Shown one piece after another: positions 46,820-53,652 of a stretch of 64,000 nt of DNA (its first letter is position 1; every line of letters starts with the position of its first letter). The notes beneath the pieces were generated by a model that saw nothing but the letters and a program-made list of their open reading frames with translations, was not told the DNA's origin and ran no database searches. A program made the translations under genes and the position numbers. The stretch is from Flavobacterium sp. Root901 (GTDB taxonomy: Bacteria; Bacteroidota; Bacteroidia; Flavobacteriales; Flavobacteriaceae), in assembly GCF_001429765.1 (NCBI RefSeq), contig NZ_LMJB01000005.1, positions 498,549 through 562,548 of the forward strand, in the 5' to 3' direction.

Positions 46820-46829
46820 AAAAAACATT

Positions 46830-47255
46830 ATGAGAATATTATCTTTACTGCTCTTGACACTTTTTATTGCAACCGGATGCTGCAGCCAAAAAAAAACCGA
46901 CATGACTTCAGCACAAATTGAATATTCTGCAATGTCCAGAGGATATTTCAAGAAGATTGTTGTTCAAAATAAAACAGTTTCTGTTACAAACGGAAGAGAT
47001 CAACAGCCTGTTGAAGACAAAATCGAAGATGCTAAATGGAATAAAATTACTGCTGAATTTGCAAAAGTAAATTTAGATAAACTTTCAACTTTAAAAGCTC
47101 CAACAGACAAACGTACGTATGACGGCGCAGCGATTGGAAATTTAAAAATAACACAAAATGGAAAAACGTATGAAACTCCTGGTTTTGACAATGGTTTTCC
47201 GCCAAAAGAAATCGAAAAACTAGTAAATTTATTAGTTGATTTTTCTAAAGAATAA
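46830..47255 (+). CDS. Small lipoprotein of unknown function in the sufS-sufE unit
   Basis: A 141-residue lipoprotein with leader LLLLTLFIATGC (Cys17, followed by a second Cys). The mature part is a single small domain with IEYSAMSRGYFKKIVVQNKTVSV, KWNKITAEFAKVNLDKLSTLKAP and the conserved-looking RTYDGAAIGNLKI. I do not know a family name. Spacing of 10 bases from sufS and 2 bases to sufE shows it is in the same message. An envelope lipoprotein in a cytoplasmic Fe-S assembly operon is odd; its role is unknown. Confidence 0.75.
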   Translation: MRILSLLLLTLFIATGCCSQKKTDMTSAQIEYSAMSRGYFKKIVVQNKTVSVTNGRDQQPVEDKIEDAKWNKITAEFAKVNLDKLSTLKAPTDKRTYDGAAIGNLKITQNGKTYETPGFDNGFPPKEIEKLVNLLVDFSKE

Positions 47256-47257
47256 TT

Positions 47258-47683
47258 ATGACAATTAAAGAGATACAAAACGAAATAATAGACGAATTCT
47301 CAATGTTTGACGACTGGATGCAGCGTTATGAATACATCATCGAATTGGGAAAAAGTCTTCCATTAATTAAAGAAGAATACAAAACCGACGAAAATTTAAT
47401 TAAGGGATGCCAGTCAAAAGTCTGGCTTCAGGGTGAGGAAAAAGACGATAAAATTGTTTTCACGGCAGACAGTGATGCTATTTTAACAAAAGGAATAATA
47501 GCAATTTTAATTCGCGCTTTCTCCAACCAAAAAGCATCAGATATTATAAACGCAGATACTGATTTTATAGACGAAATTGGTCTAAAAGAACATTTATCGG
47601 CAACCCGGGCAAACGGTTTGGTTTCGATGATTAAAAACATCAAAATGTACGCGTTGGCTTTTGATGCAAAAAACAAAAATTAA
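47258..47683 (+). CDS. sufE: Sulfur acceptor protein SufE
   Basis: A 141-residue protein that accepts persulfide from SufS. The acceptor is Cys51 in LIKGCQSKVWL, at the same residue number as in E. coli SufE. The N-terminal MTIKEIQNEIIDEFSMFDDWMQRYEYIIELGKSLP and the EIGLKEHLSATRANGLVSM block are typical. It starts 2 bases after the lipoprotein gene and is followed by a palindromic element and the DUF59 gene. Confidence 0.95.
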   Translation: MTIKEIQNEIIDEFSMFDDWMQRYEYIIELGKSLPLIKEEYKTDENLIKGCQSKVWLQGEEKDDKIVFTADSDAILTKGIIAILIRAFSNQKASDIINADTDFIDEIGLKEHLSATRANGLVSMIKNIKMYALAFDAKNKN

Positions 47684-47691
47684 ATTTTTCA

Positions 47692-47780
47692 GTCACGAAT
47701 TTCACTAATTACACTAATTTTTCAAACTAATTAATTCGGGAAATTTGTGAAATTCGTGGCAAAAAAAAAAAAAAAAAAAA
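47692..47780. repeat. GCCACGAATT inverted-repeat element, copy 2, with poly(A) end
   Basis: The left arm (from 47692, TCACGAATTTCACTAATT) pairs with the right arm (ending 47760, AAATTCGTGGC). The right end runs straight into 20 consecutive A (47761-47780), which abut the ATG of the DUF59 gene. It occupies nearly all of the sufE-DUF59 spacer. Confidence 0.7.
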
Positions 47781-48104
47781 ATGGAACAAGAAATAGACAC
47801 AAACGAATTAGGTGAATCAATCGTAAGAGTTTTAAAAGGAATTTACGATCCTGAGATACCGGTAGATATTTATGAGTTGGGATTAATTTACGATGTAATG
47901 GTGAATACAGATTATGAAGTAAAAATCCTGATGACATTAACTTCTCCAAATTGTCCGGTTGCTGAAAGTTTACCGAGAGAAGTTGAAGAAAAAGTAAAAG
48001 CAATCGAAAACATTAAAGATGTTGACGTAGAAATTACTTTTGATCCGCCATGGAGCAAGGATTTAATGAGCGAGGAAGCAAAATTAGAATTAGGAATGCT
48101 TTAA
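47781..48104 (+). CDS. SUF-associated DUF59 protein (SufT/PaaD-like)
   Basis: A 107-residue DUF59/MIP18-like protein: SIVRVLKGIYDPEIPVDIYELGLIYDV and the conserved LTSPNCPVAESLP cysteine. Members found next to suf genes are thought to help maturation of Fe-S proteins; SufT is the usual name for related proteins, but this short form is usually called a SUF-system assembly protein. It is preceded directly by a 20-A tract, so there is no ordinary ribosome-binding site in the last 20 bases before the ATG. Confidence 0.88.
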   Translation: MEQEIDTNELGESIVRVLKGIYDPEIPVDIYELGLIYDVMVNTDYEVKILMTLTSPNCPVAESLPREVEEKVKAIENIKDVDVEITFDPPWSKDLMSEEAKLELGML

Positions 48105-48112
48105 AAATATTT

Positions 48113-48164
48113 GTTTCAGGTTTCAAGTTTCAGGTTACGCAACTTGAAACCTAAAACTTGAAAC
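48113..48164 (+). repeat. Solo GTTTCAR palindrome
   Basis: Left half (48113-48136): GTTTCAGGTTTCAAG plus more, units of GTTTCAR at a 7-base step. Right half (48141-48164) is its reverse complement with only transition mismatches, around the 4-base loop ACGC. It resembles the two arms of the four-helix-bundle cassette at 42055-42546 joined without a gene. It lies in the 71-base gap between the DUF59 and DUF2480 genes. Confidence 0.75.
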
Positions 48165-48175
48165 TAACTTTTCAC

Positions 48176-48685
48176 ATGGAAGAAATCATTAATAAAGTTG
48201 CCAATAGTGCTTTAGAAGTTTTTGATTTAGAGGATTATTATCCAAAAGGAATGCGTGTGCAGCTTGACATTTCGCAATGGCTTTTGGAAGGATTTTTATT
48301 GAAAGAAAAAGACTTTAGAGAGCATCTTAAAAATCATGATTGGTCACAATACCAAGACCAATACGTTGCTGTACACTGCAGTACTGATGCCATCATTCCC
48401 GCCTGGGCATTAATTTTAGTGAGCGTTCATCTGGCACCTTTTGCCAAAAAAGTAGTTAATGGAACTATCGAAGATCTGGATTCGAGTTTATACGAAGAAA
48501 TCCTTAGCAAGCTAGATTATTCGGTTTATCAAAGCAAACCGGTAATTGTAAAAGGCTGCTCGAAAAAACCGGTTCCAATGCGTGCTTACATTTTAGCCAC
48601 AACATATCTACAGCCATTTGCAAGGAGTATTATGTATGGCGAAGCATGTTCTGCCGTGCCTTTATATAAGGAAAATAAGAAATAA
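48176..48685 (+). CDS. DUF2480-family protein
   Basis: A 169-residue soluble protein restricted mainly to Bacteroidota. ATG at 48176 (MEEIINKVANSALEVFDLEDYYP) is preferred over a TTG at 48158, which lies inside the repeat. Features are a RVQLDISQWLLEGFLLKEKDFREHLKNHDWS block and a C-terminal GCSKKPVPMRAYILATTYLQPFARSIMYGEACSAVPLY. Two cysteines (in VKGCSKK and EACSAV) and one in VHCSTD are candidates for metal or cluster handling. Its constant position after suf genes suggests a part in Fe-S metabolism, but no function is established. Confidence 0.8.
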   Translation: MEEIINKVANSALEVFDLEDYYPKGMRVQLDISQWLLEGFLLKEKDFREHLKNHDWSQYQDQYVAVHCSTDAIIPAWALILVSVHLAPFAKKVVNGTIEDLDSSLYEEILSKLDYSVYQSKPVIVKGCSKKPVPMRAYILATTYLQPFARSIMYGEACSAVPLYKENKK

Positions 48686-48731
48686 CGCACTTTAACGTCC
48701 TATTAATCTTAAAGAATCTATCGGTTTTTAG

Positions 48732-48739
48732 TATATTTG
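48732..48739 (+). promoter_or_regulatory. -7 element of the DUF3078 gene
   Basis: TATATTTG, a perfect match, 24 bases before ATG 48764. Confidence 0.5.
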
Positions 48740-48763
48740 TTAATACAACTTAAACTAAATACT

Positions 48764-49714
48764 ATGAGAAAGTTATTCATATTACTTTTTGTTTTAGCAA
48801 ACCTTACTTTTGTTCAAGCCCAAAATTCAGAAAAAGAATTAGTTCAGAATACAGAAAAAGCCGTAAATAAAATCAATGATACGATTGAAGAAGAAGGCTG
48901 GAAAGCAAAAGGAACAGTATCGCTTTTATTAAACCAGTCAAGTTTTAATAATTGGGTTGCAGGTGGTGAAGACAGTTTCTCTGGAACACTCGGTATTAAT
49001 TATGACTTTAATTACAAAAAAGACGATATTACCTGGGACAATAAAGTTCTCGCATCTTATGGAATTCTGCAGACTAAAAATACTGACTTCGGAAAGAAAA
49101 CTGATGACCGTTTAGAATTTAATTCAATAGTAGGAAAGAAAGCTTTTGGCGAGTGGTATTACTCTTATTTTTTAAACTTCAGAACCCAATTTACAACAGG
49201 TTACATTTATAGTCAGGATGCCAACGGCAAAGAAATTAGAACGGAGCAAACTAAATTTATGTCACCTGGATATCTTACTACCGGACCTGGTATTTACTGG
49301 TCTAAAGATGAAAACCTGAAAATAAACTTTGCTCCTCTGACTTCAAAATTCACCTTTGTTGACAATGCATATACAAGTGGCATTAACAGATTTACCGGCC
49401 TGCCGTATGTAGATGGCGATTATTTTGGAGTTGACGAAGGCAAAACCATGCGTTATGAGCTGGGTTTTTATGCTTCTGTGTATTATAAATTGGCCATTAT
49501 GACTAATGTAACTGCAGAAAATACGTTGAATTTATATTCTAATTATTTGGAAGATCCTCAAAACGTAGATATTAATTATTCTCTAAATATTATCATGAAA
49601 GTAAATAAGTTCTTATCGGCTAATTTGGCTTTTCAGGCAATCTATGATGACAATGCTTTTCAAGGTTTACAAACCAGAGAAGTATTTGGTTTAGGAATTA
49701 ATTTCGGATTCTAA
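48764..49714 (+). CDS. DUF3078-family outer-membrane-like protein
   Basis: A 316-residue exported protein. The signal peptide is MRKLFILLFVLANLTFVQAQ. The mature part begins with WKAKGTVSLLLNQSSFNNWVAGGEDSFSGTL, the family mark, and continues as amphipathic beta strands with GKKTDDRLEFNSIVGKKAF and a final VFGLGINFGF, which suggests a small outer-membrane beta-barrel. ATG at 48764 is chosen over the upstream frame opening at 48737. Its function is unknown. It ends at a shared terminator before hflX. Confidence 0.85.
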   Translation: MRKLFILLFVLANLTFVQAQNSEKELVQNTEKAVNKINDTIEEEGWKAKGTVSLLLNQSSFNNWVAGGEDSFSGTLGINYDFNYKKDDITWDNKVLASYGILQTKNTDFGKKTDDRLEFNSIVGKKAFGEWYYSYFLNFRTQFTTGYIYSQDANGKEIRTEQTKFMSPGYLTTGPGIYWSKDENLKINFAPLTSKFTFVDNAYTSGINRFTGLPYVDGDYFGVDEGKTMRYELGFYASVYYKLAIMTNVTAENTLNLYSNYLEDPQNVDINYSLNIIMKVNKFLSANLAFQAIYDDNAFQGLQTREVFGLGINFGF

Positions 49715-49774
49715 GTAAAGTCAATAAATACATCTTCAATTATCTCCATATTAACTGAAGGAAAAACAAATGAT

Positions 49775-49820
49775 AAAAAAAGGCTTTACCAAACTATAAG
49801 AGTTTGGCTAAAGCCTTTTT
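49775..49820. terminator. Bidirectional terminator between DUF3078 and hflX genes
   Basis: A 13-plus-7-base stem: AAGGCTTTA-CCAAACT pairs with AGTTTGG-CTAAAGCCTT around a 5-base loop with A and T flanks. Confidence 0.85.
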
Positions 49821-49891
49821 ATAATTATTATATCTTAAATTCAAAATTCTATAAAATTGGGATTTAGAATTTAAAATTTGAATGTTAAACT

Positions 49892-51121
49892 TTATTCTTC
49901 TTCTTTTTCAACTGCATCTTTATAATCAGGATACAAAAATTTATTGTACGGAAATCTGGTAATATGAATCTGGCGAACAGCTTCATAAACCATTTCTCTA
50001 AATTCTTCAAAATTTTCTTTCTGTGTGGCCGAAATAAAAAGTGCTTTGTCCTGCCCTACATTGCTCATCCAGGTTTGCTTCCACTCATCTAGAGTCCAGT
50101 GTTTTCTGGTTCTTTCGGTAATCAGATCATCTTCGTCAATTGTCAGGTGTTTGTAAGCATCAATTTTATTAAAAACCATAATAGTTGGTTTATCATTACT
50201 CTTGATTTCCTGTAAAGTCTGATTTACAGATTCGATATGATCTTCAAAATCCGGATGCGAAATATCTACAACATGCAAAAGCAAATCGGCTTCGCGAACC
50301 TCATCAAGTGTACTCTTAAAAGAATCTACTAACTGTGTTGGCAGCTTTCGAATAAATCCAACTGTATCCGAAAGTAAGAACGGAAGGTTTTTAATAACCA
50401 CTTTTCTAACCGTTGTATCTAAAGTTGCAAAAAGTTTGTTCTCTACAAAAACATCACTTTTACCAATCGCATTCATCAAAGTTGATTTTCCAACGTTGGT
50501 ATACCCAACCAAAGCCACACGAACCATTGCGCCGCGGTTACTTCGCTGAATACTCATCTGCTTGTCAATCGTTTTGATTTTTTCTTTTAATAACGAAATT
50601 CGGTCACGTACAATACGTCTGTCGGTTTCAATCTCCGTTTCACCCGGACCACGCATTCCAATTCCCCCTTTTTGACGTTCAAGGTGCGTCCATAAACCAG
50701 AAAGTCTTGGTAATAAATATTGGCATTGTGCCAGTTCTACCTGCGTTCTTGCATACGAAGTTTCAGCTCTTTGCGCAAAAATATCCAGAATCAAATTGGT
50801 TCTGTCCAGAATTTTGCAATCTATAATTCGGGAGATATTTTTTTGCTGTGAAGGTGTTAATTCATCATCAAAAATAACAGTCGATATTCCGTTTTCTTTT
50901 ACAAAAAGATTGATTTCATCTATTTTACCCGTACCCACAAAAGTCTTTGGGTTCGGACGTTCCATTTTTTGCGAAAAGCGTTTTATAACTTCACCTCCAG
51001 CGGTAAAAGTCAAAAACTCTAATTCGTCTAAGTATTCATTAAGTTTTTCCTCACTTTGATTTTGAGTTACAATACCAACAATGGCCGTTTTCTCAAAATT
51101 TATAACTTCTTTCTCTAACAT
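49892..51121 (-). CDS. hflX: GTPase HflX
   Basis: A 409-residue ribosome-associated GTPase that splits stalled ribosomes. N-terminal HflX domain (SEEKLNEYLDELEFLTFTAGGEVIK, FVGTGKIDEI), linker with the conserved GLWTHLERQKGGIGMRGPGETEIETDRR, then G1 GYTNVGKSTLMN, G3 DTVGFIRKLP and G4 NKID. It is alone on the minus strand between the terminator and a 166-base spacer. The C-terminal acidic tail (VEKEEE) is ordinary. Confidence 0.95.
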   Translation of the reverse strand: MLEKEVINFEKTAIVGIVTQNQSEEKLNEYLDELEFLTFTAGGEVIKRFSQKMERPNPKTFVGTGKIDEINLFVKENGISTVIFDDELTPSQQKNISRIIDCKILDRTNLILDIFAQRAETSYARTQVELAQCQYLLPRLSGLWTHLERQKGGIGMRGPGETEIETDRRIVRDRISLLKEKIKTIDKQMSIQRSNRGAMVRVALVGYTNVGKSTLMNAIGKSDVFVENKLFATLDTTVRKVVIKNLPFLLSDTVGFIRKLPTQLVDSFKSTLDEVREADLLLHVVDISHPDFEDHIESVNQTLQEIKSNDKPTIMVFNKIDAYKHLTIDEDDLITERTRKHWTLDEWKQTWMSNVGQDKALFISATQKENFEEFREMVYEAVRQIHITRFPYNKFLYPDYKDAVEKEEE

Positions 51122-51288
51122 ATCTTAAAATAAGCTACAAATTTAATCATTTGTATACTACTACAATTATAGAATTACGATTTTAAATTTTATTTAAAAC
51201 AACAAACCATCTAAAAATCATGCTTTACAAAGATATTTCTTTTATAAAACCTAATTTTTAAATGGTTTGGAAGGATTGAAAAAACGGA

Positions 51289-52146
51289 CTATTCGTAAAT
51301 AAACGTTTTTTCAGTTTTTACAATTCCGTTCTCTTCAATCTGAGAACATGAAATTGGAAAATTTAATTTGTTGTATTTATATTTTCGGCTTATCGCAACT
51401 AAAGCTGTAGACGAAGGGCTGAAATTCATTTCGTTATTATAGGAAATCGACTCAAAAGTAAATTCATCTTCGTGATACGAAATCATTGGTACAATTACTT
51501 TATAATTATCTCCAAAAAGGTTTTGAACAATTAACTGGTCTACAGATCTTTTATCGTCATAAGTATAAGTTTTAGAGATTTTATCTCCAACTAATCCTTT
51601 ATGCTTTGATACATTATCGTTTACATATACATATTCGATTTTGCCAATAATTGCCTTGTTTCTATCGCGTGATGTACGTCTGACTATTGTACCATTTTCA
51701 ATGATATATTCAATATCTTCAACTAAATTCTGGTGATTGGTACTTTTTTTAGTTGTTACTTTTACTCTTGCTCCTTCGTAAACGAATGTTACCACTTTTG
51801 TAATGTAATCCGGACCTTCCTGATATTTTTTTACAAATTTTGTAATGTTGTTATCAGCATCGTAAGTATAATTAATAACTTCTTTCCAGTCACTTCCCAC
51901 TTTATCTTTAACAGACATATCTAGTAAACCTTTTTTGTTATAAAAAAAGTTCTGAATAACATCTGATGTAGTTATCGTCTGAAGTTTACCATCTTTAAAA
52001 GTCATGGTTTTATTAACAATTTCACCATCTTTAGAGTTCTGGTAATTCGTTTTTACAATGTTGATTTGCTTCAATTTAACATTGTCCTGACTGTGCATCA
52101 GAAATGGAAACACCATCATTAGGATGGCAATAAAGTAGGTTTTCAT
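51289..52146 (-). CDS. Secreted protein of unknown function (RHS/YD-like strands)
   Basis: A 285-residue exported protein; signal MKTYFIAILMMVFPFLMHSQ. The mature part is made of short beta-hairpin repeats such as YTYDADNNITKFVKKY, FVYEGARVKVTTKK, YVYNDNV-type strands and TYTYDDKRSVDQLIV, loosely like YD-repeat fragments, and resembles the 25995-26786 protein in that respect. ATG at 52146 is chosen over an upstream start at 52182. No family is recognised and nothing in the neighbourhood explains it. Confidence 0.6.
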   Translation of the reverse strand: MKTYFIAILMMVFPFLMHSQDNVKLKQINIVKTNYQNSKDGEIVNKTMTFKDGKLQTITTSDVIQNFFYNKKGLLDMSVKDKVGSDWKEVINYTYDADNNITKFVKKYQEGPDYITKVVTFVYEGARVKVTTKKSTNHQNLVEDIEYIIENGTIVRRTSRDRNKAIIGKIEYVYVNDNVSKHKGLVGDKISKTYTYDDKRSVDQLIVQNLFGDNYKVIVPMISYHEDEFTFESISYNNEMNFSPSSTALVAISRKYKYNKLNFPISCSQIEENGIVKTEKTFIYE

Positions 52147-52285
52147 TTTGTTTTGTATTGATTTGGGATGACCAAAATACAAAATTCTGTCAAAATCTAA
52201 CAGTTTAAAATCTCAAAAATAACATGCTACTTAATTATTTACCAAAGGTCCAGTCTTTTAGCTGGTTTACAATAAAAAAATTCTT

Positions 52286-53635
52286 CTATTTTTCGCCAAA
52301 AATCTTTATATCATCGACCATAAAAGCGCCATTTAAGGTTTTATCTTTTCCTGATCCTATATATTTAAATGCAATATGAACATTTCCTGAATAAGAAGAT
52401 AAATCTATTCCGCCCGAACTAATAAATTGACGTGCCGGTGTTGAAAGCGATGCAACTTTTGCATTTAATTTTGTCCATTTTGCTTTACTTAAATTAGCGC
52501 CGTCAAAATTGGTTGAAATGTAAACTTCAAGTGTATTTAAAGAAGAGTCCAGTTTTAAATCGTGTTGTGCGCTTCTAAAAGACAATACTGAATTTTTATA
52601 ATTGGTTAAATCAATTTTGGGAGAAACCAGCCATGCTATATTTTCTGCAGCCGTTGTACTTGTGGTGTTAAACTCTGCATATCCGTTTCCTGAATAAACC
52701 ATACTCTTCCATAGTTTTGTGGCTTTCTCAACAATATTGCTCCAGCCCGGAAGTGCAAAATTGACATTGTTCTTGACTGTTTGAAAATCTTCAGTAAAAA
52801 AAGGAACACTTCTTTTTCCATTCATTACAATATCGCTTTCAAATCGAACCATAAATTGGTAATCAGTGCCAAACTTGGTTAAGATCCCTTTAACTTTCCC
52901 ACTCCCTTCGGGCACAAAATGGTCTGCAAATTTGGCGTAACTGCTTGTTCTGAAAATAATCTGATTACCCGCTTTATCTCTAAGATTCCAGTTCGTTGAT
53001 CCGCCCACATTATTTGATTCTTCAAAATAATGGCGTCCCAATGCCGCTTCTGTAAACTGGACATCATTAAGTTCAATCAACGTATTTAATTTACTGTCAT
53101 CAAGCGCTTTTTCTACAGAAAGAGATTCAACTAATTGTTTTTCATCAACGACGGTACATGATGCATTTAGAACATTTTTATATTCATTTTGAGAAATTCT
53201 GCCAATTGTTGGATCGCCTGCATTGCTCACATATAAGCTGCCAATTCTTAATCCTCCATAATATAAATCTGTAAACTGATTTTTAAGTTTTACATATACT
53301 TTATTTCCTAACCTGTAATCAATATAAGTATTTGAGGCATCAACCGGCACGCTAAAGCCTATAGCCGGGATTCTTTCAGAGGCTTTTGTCTGAAGTGAAA
53401 TCGTTTTGAAAAAATTCCCTCCCTCGTCGCTGGAAACTACATAAGCTTCTATAATATCATCATACAAATATTGTTTTGCTGTGCTGCCTGAAAGTTCATA
53501 AACTTTTTCTACCGTTTTGTTTACTTTAAAATCAGGCTGGGTGCACTCTAATACTGGATTTTCTACTTCTTTACTACAGCTGCAGGTAAATAAAAATAAT
53601 ACTGCAAAGAATAAATTTAAAACTATGTTTTTCAT
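52286..53635 (-). CDS. DUF5689/choice-of-anchor J lipoprotein, partner of the TonB receptor
   Basis: A 449-residue lipoprotein with lipobox FTCSC (Cys20). Residues 40-250 form a DUF5689 region with OB-like beta strands (IIEAYVVSSDEGGNFFKTISLQ, YRLGNKVYVKLKN, GRISQNEYKNVLNASC). Residues 270-449 are a choice-of-anchor J jelly-roll (FFTEDFQTVKNN, WSNI, ENIAWLVSPKIDL, NGAFMVDDIKIF). It follows the TonB-dependent receptor gene by 17 bases. Such pairs occur in Bacteroidota; DUF5689 partners often stand beside nucleases, and an uptake role for a nucleic-acid or phosphate compound is possible but not shown here. Confidence 0.82.
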   Translation of the reverse strand: MKNIVLNLFFAVLFLFTCSCSKEVENPVLECTQPDFKVNKTVEKVYELSGSTAKQYLYDDIIEAYVVSSDEGGNFFKTISLQTKASERIPAIGFSVPVDASNTYIDYRLGNKVYVKLKNQFTDLYYGGLRIGSLYVSNAGDPTIGRISQNEYKNVLNASCTVVDEKQLVESLSVEKALDDSKLNTLIELNDVQFTEAALGRHYFEESNNVGGSTNWNLRDKAGNQIIFRTSSYAKFADHFVPEGSGKVKGILTKFGTDYQFMVRFESDIVMNGKRSVPFFTEDFQTVKNNVNFALPGWSNIVEKATKLWKSMVYSGNGYAEFNTTSTTAAENIAWLVSPKIDLTNYKNSVLSFRSAQHDLKLDSSLNTLEVYISTNFDGANLSKAKWTKLNAKVASLSTPARQFISSGGIDLSSYSGNVHIAFKYIGSGKDKTLNGAFMVDDIKIFGEK

Positions 53636-53652
53636 GATAAATAAATTTCGAT

